The notes: generated from the sequence alone by a model not told the origin. Counted from the stretch's first letter, positions 9,369 through 18,718 are shown. The stretch: DNA of 64,000 nt from Halomonas litopenaei (GCF_017303055.1 NZ_JAEKJT010000008.1:1-64000); one strand, 5' to 3'. Numbers and translations are program-made.

Positions 9369-10643
9369 TCAGAAGGTGTAGGCCAGTGAGGCACTGATGA
9401 CGTCGTATTCGGTGTCGCTGGCGCCCAGCGTGGTCTGTCCCGACAGCGACATGACCACGCCTTTGCCGAGGCGGTGTTCACCCCCCAGGGTCAGGACGAA
9501 ACGGTCGTCATCGCTGCCATCCAGGTGGTCGGCGTCGTCGTCCACGTCACTGGACAGGTCGTAGTGATAGAACAGGTGGCCATAGACCCGTCCCGCGCTG
9601 AAGTGGGTGCTCAACTTGGCGCCAGCAAAGACCTCACCGGTCTCCTCGCCATAGTCAGTGCGCTGCCCCAGGTAATCGCCGTCTAGGTCGTCTTCAAGAT
9701 AGGCGCCGCCCAGGGTAAGGCCGGTATCGACCCGGTGATAGCGCGGCAGATAGTAGGTGCCCGAGGCTCGCCCTCCCCAGCGGTGGCCATCCACGTCGAT
9801 GGGGGCGGCCAGATAGTCCCGATGTACCTCTCCATCCAGGTCCTGGTACAGCAGGGTGGCATCCAGCACCAGACGGTCATCGAGCAGGGCCACCGCCGCA
9901 TAGGGCATGACCAGCTCTCCTCCCAGGTCGGTGCGGCCGCCACGGTCGCCATGGAGTTCGATATCGCTGTGGCCCGCGGCGAGGCCGACGAGCCAGTTCC
10001 GTTGGCGGTAGTCCACCCCTGCCAGCACCGCCTTGGTATCTCCCGAATATCCTGTGTGGTCTGTTTCCCCGTCCAGATCGCCGACCTCGCTGGTCGTCCA
10101 GACGCTGATGCCCGGACCTGTCAGAGCTTGCTGAGCGCGCGGTTGCATATGCGCGTCGATGCGCTGGGTGACGGGCTGGAAGTGGCGTGCCAAGGCTTGT
10201 TTGAGGGCACCGTACAGGCTCTGATCGATGTCGAGAATGCCCAGGCGGGACGCTAGTGCCAGGGTCTCGTCGCGATCTAGCTCGCCCATCGTTCCGCTGA
10301 ACAGCAGCGTGCCATCGTCAGCTCTCAGGGAGAGTGGCGTGTTGGAGTTCACTGCACTCAGGGGTGTGCCGGGGGGCAGCAGAAGGCTAATGGGACGACC
10401 ATTGAGCACCGCCGTCACACGGTTGTCCGGGCTGCCAGGAGCCGTTTGCTGGAGGTGCTGCAAGGTGAGGGGGCGGCCCTCGAAGCTCGTGTAGAGCGTG
10501 CCTGCTGCCGCGGTTGTTGGAAGCGTCTGGGCCAGCCCTGCAGCAGGCATCAGGCCGAGTGCCAGGCTGGGGACCAACAGGCAGTGAGCCAATAGTGAGG
10601 GTGCCGGGGCCACGGAGGGGTGGTGGGGTTGGGTCGGTTTCAT
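9369..10643 (-). CDS. Outer-membrane protein with autotransporter-like beta-barrel
   Basis: Predicted outer-membrane protein of 424 residues. A signal peptide (hydrophobic LLAHCLLVPSLALGLMPAAG, cleavage after GLAQ) precedes a 130-residue Ala/Leu/Thr-rich passenger-like region. From about residue 165 onward, alternating polar/hydrophobic strands rich in G, Y and D resemble an autotransporter beta-barrel, and the protein ends in ASLAYTF, with the terminal aromatic residue recognised by the Bam machinery. ATG 10643 is preferred over an ATG nine codons upstream because AAAGG lies 7 nt before it. The gene converges on cysQ with a 20-nt gap. No catalytic motif is seen in the passenger, so the substrate or ligand is unknown. 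A 6-bp inverted repeat lies in its leader (10680-10705). Confidence 0.7.
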   Translation of the reverse strand: MKPTQPHHPSVAPAPSLLAHCLLVPSLALGLMPAAGLAQTLPTTAAAGTLYTSFEGRPLTLQHLQQTAPGSPDNRVTAVLNGRPISLLLPPGTPLSAVNSNTPLSLRADDGTLLFSGTMGELDRDETLALASRLGILDIDQSLYGALKQALARHFQPVTQRIDAHMQPRAQQALTGPGISVWTTSEVGDLDGETDHTGYSGDTKAVLAGVDYRQRNWLVGLAAGHSDIELHGDRGGRTDLGGELVMPYAAVALLDDRLVLDATLLYQDLDGEVHRDYLAAPIDVDGHRWGGRASGTYYLPRYHRVDTGLTLGGAYLEDDLDGDYLGQRTDYGEETGEVFAGAKLSTHFSAGRVYGHLFYHYDLSSDVDDDADHLDGSDDDRFVLTLGGEHRLGKGVVMSLSGQTTLGASDTEYDVISASLAYTF

Positions 10644-11123
10644 GGAAATGCCTTTTCGGGATAGAAACACCTTTGGGGCGGCTGATTAAGGGAAATACAT
10701 CAGCCATTTCATCCGATCCTTGGCTGAAAATGCGCATGTAGGATGAGGTGTTATCCAGTATCAGGCATTAGAAAGTAACTAAATGTATATACTGTGCCTA
10801 AATGGAATTAGGATTGCATTTTTTTGCTATTTCATCTTTTGGATGGCGAAAGAGTGCTCAAAAAAGCAGAAAAGGGTAATTAAGAGCACAGTGTTGGTGA
10901 GTGTTCGCTGAATAAATGACCCATCGCTGTCTCGGCAAGTCATCAGGGGCTTTGTGAGGGGACCGGAGCAGGGAAGGACGTGGATGCAGGGAAGGAAGTG
11001 GGTGTAGGCAAGGACGTGGGCGTAGAAAGGTAAATGGATATTGTGAAAAAAACGTGGCGCTGTGAGCGAGGGTGGTGCCTTTGCCCGTCAGGGTGAGGCG
11101 CCGTGCAGGTCATGACCAGAAGG
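10644..11123. other. Intergenic stretch, AT-rich with short repeats
   Basis: No convincing gene. It holds the leader of the beta-barrel gene (minus strand), with the inverted repeat GGCTGA...TCAGCC at 10680-10705, an AT-rich segment around 10760-10910, and an 18-bp tandem repeat at 10973-11026. Near 11046-11052 the minus strand has a run of seven T preceded by a weak CGCT/AGCG stem. This might end transcription of the kpsC-SDR pair, but the stem and T-run are not adjacent. Confidence 0.6.
10973..11026. repeat. Three 18-bp tandem repeats
   Basis: Three consecutive imperfect copies of an 18-bp unit, the first being GAAGGACGTGGATGCAGG. The unit length is a multiple of three and reads as a P/T/S-rich hexapeptide on the minus strand, but no credible gene covers it. 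Confidence 0.65.
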
Positions 11124-11897
11124 TTACTTGCGCGATATCCCATAGCCAAAAAGCTGCAGCAGGCGCTGGGCCCATGCTGGTGGTAGCAGCGTCAGACCTT
11201 GGGTCGCCAGGCACAGCGGCAGTGGAAAGCTGACTCGGGGGCGATTGGCATCCACTGCCTTGGCGATGCGTTTTGCAGCGCGCTCCGCGCTCCACATAAA
11301 GGGTTTGGGGCCGGGCATGGCACGCGCCATGTCGGACGCCACGTACCCGGGCATGACCAGGGTGACCCCGACGCCGTCATTGCCAAGGGGGGCCCTTAGC
11401 GCCTCGGCGTAGGCCTTGATGGCCGCCTTGCTGGCGCTGTAGCTGGGAACGGCCGGCAGGCCATGCCAGGCGGCCAGGGAGCTGACAAAGACCAGCTGGC
11501 CGTGACCGCGGCGGCGCATGGCGGTCGCGAGCTGGCGGCTCATTTCCATGGGCACGCGCAGGTTGATGTCCATCAGCTGACGAGCGGCCTCGGCGCATTC
11601 ATCGAGCCGAGCGTCGCGGATGCCGGTGTTCATGCCGGCTGCCATTATCACGAGATCTGGCGTCGCGCTGAGGCTGTCCAGCCAGGCGCGACGGGCCTGA
11701 TCATCTTCCAGGGTAAAGCTGGACAGGCTTACCTTGGCCCCCTTGGCGCGGCAGCGTGTGGCCAGTGTGTCCAGGACGTCCTGCCGCCGGCCATGTAGCA
11801 GCAGGTGCTGGCCTGGCGCCGCGTAGTGTTCGGCCAGGGCGCCACCGATGGCCCCGGTGGCGCCGGTGATGAGGATCAGCCGAAGGGGCTCGGTCAT
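11124..11897 (-). CDS. Short-chain dehydrogenase/reductase, RkpH-like
   Basis: NAD(P)(H)-dependent oxidoreductase of the classical SDR family (257 residues). The nucleotide-binding motif TGATGAIG is at about residues 11-18, NAG is replaced by AAG near 92, and the catalytic Ser (VSSLAAW) and YSASK motif lie near 138 and 151-155. The C-terminal 40 residues are hydrophobic (TLLPPAWAQRLLQLF), suggesting membrane association. ATG 11897 has GAGGA 8 nt upstream. It follows kpsC by 11 nt, so the two are co-transcribed. SDR enzymes beside a KpsC homologue recall rkpH/rkpJ of Sinorhizobium meliloti. 3-ketosphinganine reductases belong to the same superfamily, so reduction of the keto group made by the PKS-linked synthase at 54906 is a plausible job. 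The substrate is inferred, not shown. Confidence 0.88.
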   Translation of the reverse strand: MTEPLRLILITGATGAIGGALAEHYAAPGQHLLLHGRRQDVLDTLATRCRAKGAKVSLSSFTLEDDQARRAWLDSLSATPDLVIMAAGMNTGIRDARLDECAEAARQLMDINLRVPMEMSRQLATAMRRRGHGQLVFVSSLAAWHGLPAVPSYSASKAAIKAYAEALRAPLGNDGVGVTLVMPGYVASDMARAMPGPKPFMWSAERAAKRIAKAVDANRPRVSFPLPLCLATQGLTLLPPAWAQRLLQLFGYGISRK

Positions 11898-11908
11898 CTC
11901 GCAAGTCC

Positions 11909-13936
11909 TCAGTAGGGTCCATGCAGGTAGCGTCGAGTCAGGCGATAGAGGCGCTGAAACAGGGTGAGTTCCGGCTGGTTCTGGCGCGCCCTGGCCAACA
12001 GCTGGACGGCGGTTTCGACGCTGATGAGCTGACGACTGCGGGGGTCGACGTAGCGGGGGTAGCGAATCAACGCGGCCACCACCAGCTGCTCCAGGCTGAT
12101 CTTGCGGCCACGACGATCGGGTGCCGGTGCGTGGTCCTGGGTCAGCCCCCAGCCCGCATAGAACGGCATACCATAGGTGACCACCCGGCGCTCACGAATC
12201 AGCGCTTCAAAGCCGGTCAGGGAGGTCATGGTATGGACCTCATCGACCCTGTCGATCAGGGTCGTGATATCGACGTCGGCGACCAACCTGTCCCAGTCGT
12301 CCGAGGGCACCTGCGCTCCTTGCCGCACACCCGCCATCACATCCGGGTGGGGGCGATAGACAATGAAGGCGTCAGGCCTCGTCCGACGGACCTCCCTGAG
12401 AAGCTGCGCATTGGTGCGGATTCGCCCGGTGCCCAGGCGCACCGAGGCATCGCTTTCCACCTGGCCCACCACCAGCAGAAGCGGTCGATCACCTGGCAGT
12501 TCAGGCAGGCGGGAAGGCTCGTGGTGAGGGTTGTACTTGCTCAGCTTGAGCTGTCGCAGCTGCTGGATCAGCCGGGATGCCCGCGCGAGTTCGCGGTGGT
12601 TGAACTGGCCGTGGGCGATCAGCCGTTCCAGCTCGCTGGGGCGGCCAGGATCGTAGTGAATGCCACAGCGATCGATGACCAGCGATAGCGGCCTGACCAG
12701 GTCGATGCCCAGCCCCACGGAGCGTAGAAAGCCATCTTCCATGCGTGATACCCCTGTCGCTGCTGGTGTCTGGCTTCCCCAGAGAAGCTGCCGCTCCGTG
12801 GAGGTGGCCAGCGGTGATGGCTTGATGCGCTCGTGTGAGTGATGACTTACACACGCCTTGGGTCCCAGAAAATCCCCGACAAACCGCTGCTTCCAGCGTG
12901 ACAGGCCGTGGCACCGCCAATGCCCCCTGCCGGCGTCGATCTGACGCTGCTGGTCTTCCAGCAGATCCAGGGTGTCCTCCAGGGTGGAAGGGGCGCCGGT
13001 ATAGGGATTGGCGTAGCGGCTGTAATGCAGATAAGCGGCGGCGAACAGACGCTGCAGCGAGGCTCGACGGTGGCGGCGAGGACAGCGGAGGTGGTCAGTG
13101 GTCAGGCCCCATCCCGCGTAGAACGGGAGGCCGTGGCAGGTGACGGGGAGCCCCGCCAGCAGGGCCTCGAAGCCAAGCTGGCTGGTCACGACGTGAACGG
13201 CCTGCACCGCATCGAACAGCGCCCAGGGATTGATGTCATCGGCCAGCAGTTGGCAGCGAGGGTGGCGGCCCGCGTGTTCCAGATGGCCCTGGCGTCGCCC
13301 GGCGATGACCTCGGGATGCACCTTTACCAGGATGTCGGCATCGGGATGACGGGTCAGTGCATGGTCGAGCATCTGGTGAAAACGTTGACGGTCGGCCAGG
13401 CCACCGACGATCGAGGCGTCGTTCCGGGTCTGGTCGACCACCAGTACGCGTGGCCGAGGGCTCGCCGGTAACGGTATGTCCGGGGCGTGGTTGACCTTGG
13501 ACAGGCGAGAGTGGCACAGGCGCACGATCAAACCGCTGGCGCGAAGCTCGTCCTCGGGTGAAATACGGCCATGTTCGATCAGGGATTCCAGGTCGGAGGG
13601 GGCTGAAGCGTCGTAGTAGATGCCGCTGTGATCGACCACCAGTGAATGACTGGCGTATCCCTCTGCCGCGGGCCCCCAGGAACGCACGAAGCCTTCTTCG
13701 AGCGCAATGAACGGCAACTGGTGGCGTAGCGCCCACTGTCTGGCCCTGGCGGTGGTGGGGCGCTGCCCCCAACCCACCACGGCGTCCGCGCGACAGCCGC
13801 GGCGGCGTGGCCAGGGGACGATATCAGAAAACTCCGGCAGGCAGGGAGCCAGCGCCGGCAGCCGGGCCAGGGCGGTGGTGGCAGTTAGCGCACAGCCTGT
13901 TGGCGACGTGGCGTCACGAAGCTGTGGCGAACGCAT
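11909..13936 (-). CDS. kpsC: Capsular polysaccharide beta-Kdo transferase KpsC
   Basis: 675 residues, the same length as E. coli KpsC. The protein is an internal tandem duplication. The first half has LEEGFVRSWG near residue 79 and SLVVDHSGIYYD about 15 residues later; the second half has MEDGFLRSVGLG near 399 and SLVIDRCGIHYD after it. Each half also ends in a TSQLGFEAL / TSLTGFEAL plus PFYAGWGLT motif. In E. coli the two halves are retaining Kdo transferases that extend the poly-beta-Kdo linker on the lipid acceptor for group 2 capsules, at the cytoplasmic face. ATG 13936 has GAGG 6 nt upstream. It leads a two-gene unit with the SDR gene, next to the flagellar operon and about 18 kb from the main capsule locus. 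No kpsS is visible; it may lie outside the window. Confidence 0.93.
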   Translation of the reverse strand: MRSPQLRDATSPTGCALTATTALARLPALAPCLPEFSDIVPWPRRRGCRADAVVGWGQRPTTARARQWALRHQLPFIALEEGFVRSWGPAAEGYASHSLVVDHSGIYYDASAPSDLESLIEHGRISPEDELRASGLIVRLCHSRLSKVNHAPDIPLPASPRPRVLVVDQTRNDASIVGGLADRQRFHQMLDHALTRHPDADILVKVHPEVIAGRRQGHLEHAGRHPRCQLLADDINPWALFDAVQAVHVVTSQLGFEALLAGLPVTCHGLPFYAGWGLTTDHLRCPRRHRRASLQRLFAAAYLHYSRYANPYTGAPSTLEDTLDLLEDQQRQIDAGRGHWRCHGLSRWKQRFVGDFLGPKACVSHHSHERIKPSPLATSTERQLLWGSQTPAATGVSRMEDGFLRSVGLGIDLVRPLSLVIDRCGIHYDPGRPSELERLIAHGQFNHRELARASRLIQQLRQLKLSKYNPHHEPSRLPELPGDRPLLLVVGQVESDASVRLGTGRIRTNAQLLREVRRTRPDAFIVYRPHPDVMAGVRQGAQVPSDDWDRLVADVDITTLIDRVDEVHTMTSLTGFEALIRERRVVTYGMPFYAGWGLTQDHAPAPDRRGRKISLEQLVVAALIRYPRYVDPRSRQLISVETAVQLLARARQNQPELTLFQRLYRLTRRYLHGPY

Positions 13937-14073
13937 GAGTGACCTCTACCCCTTGGACGAGTGTTCAGGATGCTGCCGTCGAGCAGCAGTCGCTAATGCT
14001 ATCAGGGTGATAAGGGCATCAGGGCGGCGCTTTATGCCGCAGCCAGCAGAGAGGGTGAAGGCGTCGTGAGGGC

Positions 14074-14868
14074 TCAGCTCGACAGCGGGGCCAGCGTCTC
14101 GAGCAGCGACTGCAGAACGTTCAGACCCTGATGGAAGTGGTGCTGCAGGAAGCGGCCCAGGTCGGTCATCAGCATCATCAACAGCGCCAGTCCAACGGTG
14201 AGGGAGGTGGGAAAGCCGATGTTGAACACCGTCAATTGGGGAGCCGCCCGGTTGAGGATGCCCAGCGCCAGGTTGATGGTCAGAAGGGGGGCGACCAGTG
14301 GCAGAGCCAGCAGCAGGCCGGTGGCGAAGATGGTGCCACCGTAGCGCGCCAGCATGATGAAAGCATCTGGATTGAAGCGTTGGATGCCGATCGGCAGCGT
14401 TTCGAAGCTGGTGATCAGCAGCTCCAGCACGATCAAGTGGCCGTTGATGGCCAGAAACATCAGCAGGGTGATCATGTAGAGATAGCGCGAGACCACCACC
14501 ATATTGGTGCCACTGGACGGATCGAAGAAGGTGGCGAAGGCCAGGCCCATCTGCAGGCCGATGAATTCACCGGTGGCCTGCACCACGACCAGCAGCACCC
14601 TGATGCACAGCCCCATGGCGACCCCGATGACCAGCTGCTCCACCACCAGCCCAAGGCCGGCCCAGGAGGCAATCGGAATATCGGGCAATGGGGGCAGCAT
14701 GGGGCTGATCAGGATGGCGATGGCGCCCGCCAGGCCAATCTTGGCCTGGGTCGGCACTGCGCTGTGACCCCACAGGGGAGCACTCAGCATCAGCGCGGTG
14801 ATGCGCATCATGGGCCACAGGAAGAGGCTGAGCCAGGCGTGTAGCTGGTCGAAGGTGACCTCTACCAT
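14074..14868 (-). CDS. fliR: Flagellar biosynthetic protein FliR
   Basis: Integral membrane component of the flagellar type III export gate (264 residues, normal length). Several hydrophobic helices are visible, with the family features LFLWPMMRITALMLSAPLWG near the N-terminus and LALPLVAPLLTINLALGILNRAAPQLTVFNIGFP in the C-terminal half. FliR assembles with FliP5 and FliQ4 into the pore through which rod, hook and filament subunits pass. It is the last gene of the fliF-to-fliR run, 86 nt after fliQ. flhB does not follow it here. A 6-bp hairpin without a T-run (13971-13988) lies between fliR and kpsC. Confidence 0.97.
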   Translation of the reverse strand: MVEVTFDQLHAWLSLFLWPMMRITALMLSAPLWGHSAVPTQAKIGLAGAIAILISPMLPPLPDIPIASWAGLGLVVEQLVIGVAMGLCIRVLLVVVQATGEFIGLQMGLAFATFFDPSSGTNMVVVSRYLYMITLLMFLAINGHLIVLELLITSFETLPIGIQRFNPDAFIMLARYGGTIFATGLLLALPLVAPLLTINLALGILNRAAPQLTVFNIGFPTSLTVGLALLMMLMTDLGRFLQHHFHQGLNVLQSLLETLAPLSS

Positions 14869-14954
14869 GGGAGCCGAGTGTTTCCAGTGGTCATGATCTT
14901 CACAGCGCTCCCTGCTATTCGGTCACTTGCCATGTTCCGCTCACTGACGCTATG

Positions 14955-15224
14955 TCAGGACACGAGGGCCGGGATATTGCTGAACAGCTCCCGGGTGAAG
15001 GTGATGATCAGTTCCAGCAGCCAGGGGCCCGCCAGTACCAGCACGGCAAACACCGCCAGGATCTTGGGGATAAACGACAGCGTCATCTCGTTGATCTGGG
15101 TCGCCGCCTGGAACAGGCTGACCAGCAGACCGGTGAGCAGGGCGGTCAGCAGCAGCGGCGCACCCAGCAGCAGGGTCACGCGCATTCCTTGATAGGCCAG
15201 GCTCATGACGGTCTCGGGGTGCAT
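14955..15224 (-). CDS. fliQ: Flagellar biosynthetic protein FliQ
   Basis: Small two-helix membrane subunit of the flagellar export gate (89 residues, the standard size). It has the characteristic opening MHPETVMSLAYQGMR and the two hydrophobic segments VTLLLGAPLLLTALLTGLLV and FIPKILAVFAVLVLAGPWLL, separated by the conserved FQAATQINEMTL. Four FliQ copies wrap the FliP-FliR core. It lies 34 nt after fliP and 86 nt before fliR on the minus strand, as in other gammaproteobacteria. Confidence 0.97.
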   Translation of the reverse strand: MHPETVMSLAYQGMRVTLLLGAPLLLTALLTGLLVSLFQAATQINEMTLSFIPKILAVFAVLVLAGPWLLELIITFTRELFSNIPALVS

Positions 15225-15258
15225 GGGGATCTCCTTGAAGCGGTGTGGCTGGCGCGTG

Positions 15259-16110
15259 CTAGAGGTAGAAGCTTTCGGCCATGGAGCCGATGATCAACTG
15301 CCAGCCGTCCACCAGCACAAACAGCATCAGCTTGAACGGCAGTGAGATTGTTACCGGCGGCACCATCATCATTCCCAGTGACATCAGTACGCTGGCCACG
15401 ACCAGGTCGATGATCAAGAACGGGATGAAGATGGTGAAGCCGATCTGAAAGGCGGTCTTCAGCTCGCTGGTGACGAAGGCCGGCACCAGGACCTGCAGGG
15501 GCACGTCCTCGGGGCCTGCCATAGGCCCGACGTCAGACAGTCGGGCAAACATCGCCAGGTCCGGCTCCCGGGTCTGGCCGAGCATGAACTCGCGGAAGGG
15601 CTGCTGGGCAATGTCGATGAACTGGCCGAAGTCGATGGCATCAGTGGTCAATGGCAGCCAGGCATCCTGATAGACGTCATTGAGCACCGGCGACATGATG
15701 AAGGCGGTCAGAAACAGCGCCAGCCCCAGCAAGACCTGATTGGGAGGCGTGGACGCGGTGCCCATGGCGGTGCGCAGCAGGCTCAATACGATGATGATGC
15801 GGGTGAAGCTGGTCATCATCAGCAGCGCGGTAGGCAGAAACGCCATCGCGCTGAGCAACAGCAGCGTCTGCACCGACAGCGACCATTTCTGGCCGCCGTC
15901 GGCCAAGGGTTCGCTGATCACGCCAGGGATCTGCTGCGCTACCGCCGGCGTGGCGGCCAGACCGCTAAAGGCCAGCACCAGCACTACGGCCAGCAGCGGT
16001 GTCAGTAGACGCGCCAGTGACCGTCGAGTCAGAGGCTGCCAGAAATAACCCGCGTCAGGGCGGCCGGTGGGGTGGGGCAGCTGGCTGTCGATCATCGCCA
16101 TACCCATCAA
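15259..16110 (-). CDS. fliP: Flagellar biosynthetic protein FliP
   Basis: Core of the flagellar type III export gate (about 280 residues). A cleavable signal peptide ([21 protein letters not shown]) precedes the conserved blocks [53 protein letters not shown] and the C-terminal [20 protein letters not shown] with [11 protein letters not shown]. The N-terminus is about 30 residues longer than in E. coli. ATGs at 16110, 16107, 16101 and 16095 are all in frame; the first two overlap the fliO stop, so translation is probably coupled. Confidence 0.97.
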   Translation of the reverse strand: MMGMAMIDSQLPHPTGRPDAGYFWQPLTRRSLARLLTPLLAVVLVLAFSGLAATPAVAQQIPGVISEPLADGGQKWSLSVQTLLLLSAMAFLPTALLMMTSFTRIIIVLSLLRTAMGTASTPPNQVLLGLALFLTAFIMSPVLNDVYQDAWLPLTTDAIDFGQFIDIAQQPFREFMLGQTREPDLAMFARLSDVGPMAGPEDVPLQVLVPAFVTSELKTAFQIGFTIFIPFLIIDLVVASVLMSLGMMMVPPVTISLPFKLMLFVLVDGWQLIIGSMAESFYL

Positions 16111-16514
16111 TGCGGTCGCTGTCCGAGGTTGGTCTTGAGGGCTTGTGCGAAGCGCTCGCCGAAGCTGTCCGCTGCAGCGGACGATGCCGGCAGTTCTGGC
16201 TCCTCGGGCGCTGGCAGGCTGTCGAGGCGATTGACCCGGCCTGCGCCGACGCCGAGCACCAGCCAGCGATCCTGAATCTGCACGACCACGACACGCTCAC
16301 GCTGGCCCACGGCGGTGCTGCCGATGATCTTGAGCCTGCCTGGCTGGCCATGCAGGCCTCCGCTGCGCCGTTTGATCAAGGCCGAGAGTCCGAACAGGAT
16401 GGCGATGATCAGGGCCAGGGCGGCTGCCGTCTTGCCCAGCATCGCCAGGCCCAGCAGGCCGTCGCCGCCCTGGGCCAGACCGTCGATCGCTGCGCTGGTG
16501 GTCGTCTCGTTCAT
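16107..16514 (-). CDS. fliO: Flagellar protein FliO
   Basis: Small membrane protein (135 residues) that helps assemble FliP into the export gate. A single transmembrane helix lies at about 24-44 ([21 protein letters not shown]). It is followed by a basic stretch KRRSGG and the typical cytoplasmic motif [20 protein letters not shown], then a low-complexity acidic linker. It overlaps fliN by 4 nt (ATGA) and fliP by about 4 nt, so the three are tightly coupled. Confidence 0.95.
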   Translation of the reverse strand: MNETTTSAAIDGLAQGGDGLLGLAMLGKTAAALALIIAILFGLSALIKRRSGGLHGQPGRLKIIGSTAVGQRERVVVVQIQDRWLVLGVGAGRVNRLDSLPAPEEPELPASSAAADSFGERFAQALKTNLGQRPH

Positions 16515-17014
16515 CGGTTGAGCTTCTGTACCCGCTCGGAGGGGGTGATGATCTCGGTGATGCGAATGCCGTAGCGATCCTCGACCACGACGACCTCACC
16601 CTGGGCGATCAGATAGCCGTTGATCAGGATGTCCATCGGCTCACCGGCCAGGCCTTCGAGTTCCACCACCGATCCCTGGGCCAGTTCCAGCAGCTGCTTG
16701 ATGGTCAGGCGCGTGCGGCCGAGCTCCACGGTCAGCTTGACCGGGATATCCATGATCATGTCGAGGTCACGGGTGCCGCTGGCGCTGGCGCTGTCCCCCA
16801 GTGGCCGGAACACGCTGTCTCCGGCGGCCTTGGGGGTGGGGCTGTCGGCGGCGGTTGCCGTGTCAGCGTTGGGGTCGGCGGCCTGCTGTTCCGCCATGGC
16901 CTCTGCCCAGGGATCGTCCTCGGGCGTGGTGGCGTCGTTGTCCTGTTGTTCGGACATGGCGGCAGCCCAGTCATCGTCGCCGACCTGGTCTTCGGGCTTA
17001 TTGGGGTCAGTCAT
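16511..17014 (-). CDS. fliN: Flagellar motor switch protein FliN
   Basis: C-ring protein (167 residues) at the base of the switch complex, binding CheY-P with FliM and docking the FliH-FliI export ATPase. The conserved C-terminal SpoA domain (DIPVKLTVELGRTRLTIKQL, GSVVELEGLAGEPMDILING, GEVVVVEDRYGIRITEI) follows an acidic, Asp/Glu/Gln/Ala-rich N-terminal extension of about 80 residues with the repeated WAxAMxEQQ motif. ATG 17014 is chosen over an in-frame ATG 45 nt upstream because it overlaps the fliM stop by 8 nt (ATGACTGA), whereas the upstream codon lies deep inside fliM. Confidence 0.96.
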   Translation of the reverse strand: MTDPNKPEDQVGDDDWAAAMSEQQDNDATTPEDDPWAEAMAEQQAADPNADTATAADSPTPKAAGDSVFRPLGDSASASGTRDLDMIMDIPVKLTVELGRTRLTIKQLLELAQGSVVELEGLAGEPMDILINGYLIAQGEVVVVEDRYGIRITEIITPSERVQKLNR

Positions 17015-18053
17015 GCTCTGATTCCTTGGAAGGAGGCCGTGTGCCTTTGACGAAAGCATTGCCGGAGGGATGCCCGGCGGCGTGATCGAACATTCGCAGG
17101 ACGCGCAGTGCGCGCTGCTCGCGCTGGCTACCGTACTCGCACTCCATCACCGGCACGCCGTCAACCTGAGCGGTCACCGTGTCGGGCAGGTCCAGCGGCA
17201 GAATGTCGCCGACGGAAAGCGCCATCACGTCGGCGATTCGTGAGTCGACCGTGGCAAAGTTGGCGACCAGCTCGACCTCAGGGTGGCGCAGCTCGCCGGC
17301 CATGCGGCGATGAAAGGCGCCGTCCTTGTCACGACTGCTTTCGCTGAGGGGATTGGTCAGCAGGTCCTTCAGCGGTTCGATCATGCTGTAAGGCATGCAC
17401 ACCTGGAAGGTGGACGACAGGCTGCCGACTTCAAGGTGGAAACTGGTGCTGACCACGATCTCGTTGGGCGAGTTGGTGATGTTGGCGAACTTGGACTGCA
17501 TTTCCGAGCGCAGGTAGCCGATATCCAGCGGATAGACCGACTTCCAGGCTTCGCTGTAGCCCTCGATGGCGAGGTTGAGGACCCGCTGGATAATGCGCTG
17601 CTCGGTATTGGTGAACTCACGCCCTTCGGACTTGGTGACGAAACGTCCGTCTCCACCAAACAGGTTGTCCACCACCATGAACACCAGACTGGGGGGAAAC
17701 ACGATCAGCGCCGAGCCTTTGAGGGGCTTCATGGCGATGATGTTGATGTTGGTAGGCACCGGAACGTTGCGTGAGAATTCGCTGTAGCTCAGATAGCGAA
17801 CGGCATCCACGGTGATATCCGCGCTACGCCTGAGCAGGTTGAACATGCCGGTACGAAAGTGACGAGCGAAGCGCTCATTGATGATATCCAGCGCCTGCAG
17901 CCGCTCACGGATGATGCGCTGCTGGTTGGCCGGATCAAAGGGGCGCAGGCGGCCCCGGGGCGCGCTTTCCTCGCCATCGGTGTCATCGTCACCGCTGACA
18001 CCCTTGAGCAGGGCGTCGATTTCTTCCTGAGACAGGAGATCGTCTTGAGACAT
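17007..18053 (-). CDS. fliM: Flagellar motor switch protein FliM
   Basis: C-ring switch protein (348 residues). The extreme N-terminus, MSQDDLLSQEEIDALLKGV, is the CheY-P-binding helix, followed by an acidic linker. Then comes the CheC-like middle domain, with GTGMFNLLRR-type features near residue 70 and the motif GSALIVFPPSLVFMVVDNLF, and the C-terminal SpoA domain (VGDILPLDLPDTVTAQVDGV). It turns the CheY-P signal from the chemoreceptors into clockwise switching. fliL lies 9 nt upstream and fliN overlaps its 3' end by 8 nt. Confidence 0.97.
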   Translation of the reverse strand: MSQDDLLSQEEIDALLKGVSGDDDTDGEESAPRGRLRPFDPANQQRIIRERLQALDIINERFARHFRTGMFNLLRRSADITVDAVRYLSYSEFSRNVPVPTNINIIAMKPLKGSALIVFPPSLVFMVVDNLFGGDGRFVTKSEGREFTNTEQRIIQRVLNLAIEGYSEAWKSVYPLDIGYLRSEMQSKFANITNSPNEIVVSTSFHLEVGSLSSTFQVCMPYSMIEPLKDLLTNPLSESSRDKDGAFHRRMAGELRHPEVELVANFATVDSRIADVMALSVGDILPLDLPDTVTAQVDGVPVMECEYGSQREQRALRVLRMFDHAAGHPSGNAFVKGTRPPSKESEHD

Positions 18054-18062
18054 GATCGCGAC

Positions 18063-18563
18063 CTATTGGACGATGAACTCGGTGAACAGCACGTCGTCGA
18101 TACCAATGCGGGCGCGATCGGGGCCGAGCACGTCCTTCAGGGTCGTGACGATGTCGCTTGCCAGGGCGCGCTTGCCTGACGCCGTCACCAGACTCTCGGC
18201 GTCCCGGTCCGACAGCAACAGCAGCAGCTTGTTACGCACCTGGGGGCGGTGCTGCTCCAGGGTTTCCAGGCTCTGCTCATCGGTCAGTTGAAGCGTCATG
18301 CCGGCATACAGAAGACGCGGAATATCGTCGTCATCTGCCAGGTTGACGGTGAAGGGCTCCAGCTTGAGATAGATGGGCGCCACCGCAGGGTGTGCCGGGG
18401 TGCTGGCATCCACCAGAGTGTCGCCGATGGCATCTTCGAGACTGGCGTGAGCGGACGTCTTGGCCTTCTCCTGGTAGAGCAGGTAGAAGCCGGCTGCAGC
18501 CCCGAAGGATGCCAGGATGACCAGGATCACCAGCAACCAGATGAGCCGTCGAGATTTCGCCAT
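18063..18563 (-). CDS. fliL: Flagellar basal body-associated protein FliL
   Basis: Single-pass inner-membrane protein (166 residues) that associates with the stator around the MS ring. The N-terminal helix LIWLLVILVILASFGAAAGFYLLY is followed by a periplasmic domain with the family motifs IYLKLEPFTVNL, RLLYAGMTLQL and VRNKLLLLLSDRDAESL. It lies 231 nt downstream of fliK, the widest gap in the operon, and 9 nt before fliM. A perfect 9-bp inverted repeat (18624-18651) lies in its leader. Confidence 0.95.
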   Translation of the reverse strand: MAKSRRLIWLLVILVILASFGAAAGFYLLYQEKAKTSAHASLEDAIGDTLVDASTPAHPAVAPIYLKLEPFTVNLADDDDIPRLLYAGMTLQLTDEQSLETLEQHRPQVRNKLLLLLSDRDAESLVTASGKRALASDIVTTLKDVLGPDRARIGIDDVLFTEFIVQ

Positions 18564-18623
18564 GTCCTGAAGTCCTGAGCCTGTTGTCCCTGTACGGGAA
18601 ATATGGGTACACGCGGATGTGCC

Positions 18624-18651
18624 GCACCCTCAGTATGCCGTTTGAGGGTGC
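18624..18651 (-). repeat. Perfect 9-bp inverted repeat between fliK and fliL
   Basis: GCACCCTCA and TGAGGGTGC enclose a 10-nt loop. The stem is GC-rich, but no T-run follows on either strand. In fliK-fliL read-through RNA it would form a stable hairpin, perhaps a processing or partial attenuation site. Confidence 0.55.
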
Positions 18652-18718
18652 GTGTCGATGGCAAGAACAGGCACCAAGTTCGTGCTTATCTTGGGATATT
18701 GTTTCATCGAGGCGCGAT

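Noticed and set aside
10004..10011. GGCGGTAG, an ops-like core, on the plus strand
   Set aside because: It lies inside the beta-barrel gene, on the strand opposite its coding direction, with no polysaccharide operon downstream and no following T-run.
10943..11149. 68-codon minus-strand frame containing a P/T/S hexapeptide repeat
   Set aside because: It overlaps the end of the SDR gene and is explained by the 18-bp DNA repeat; no start signal or homology.
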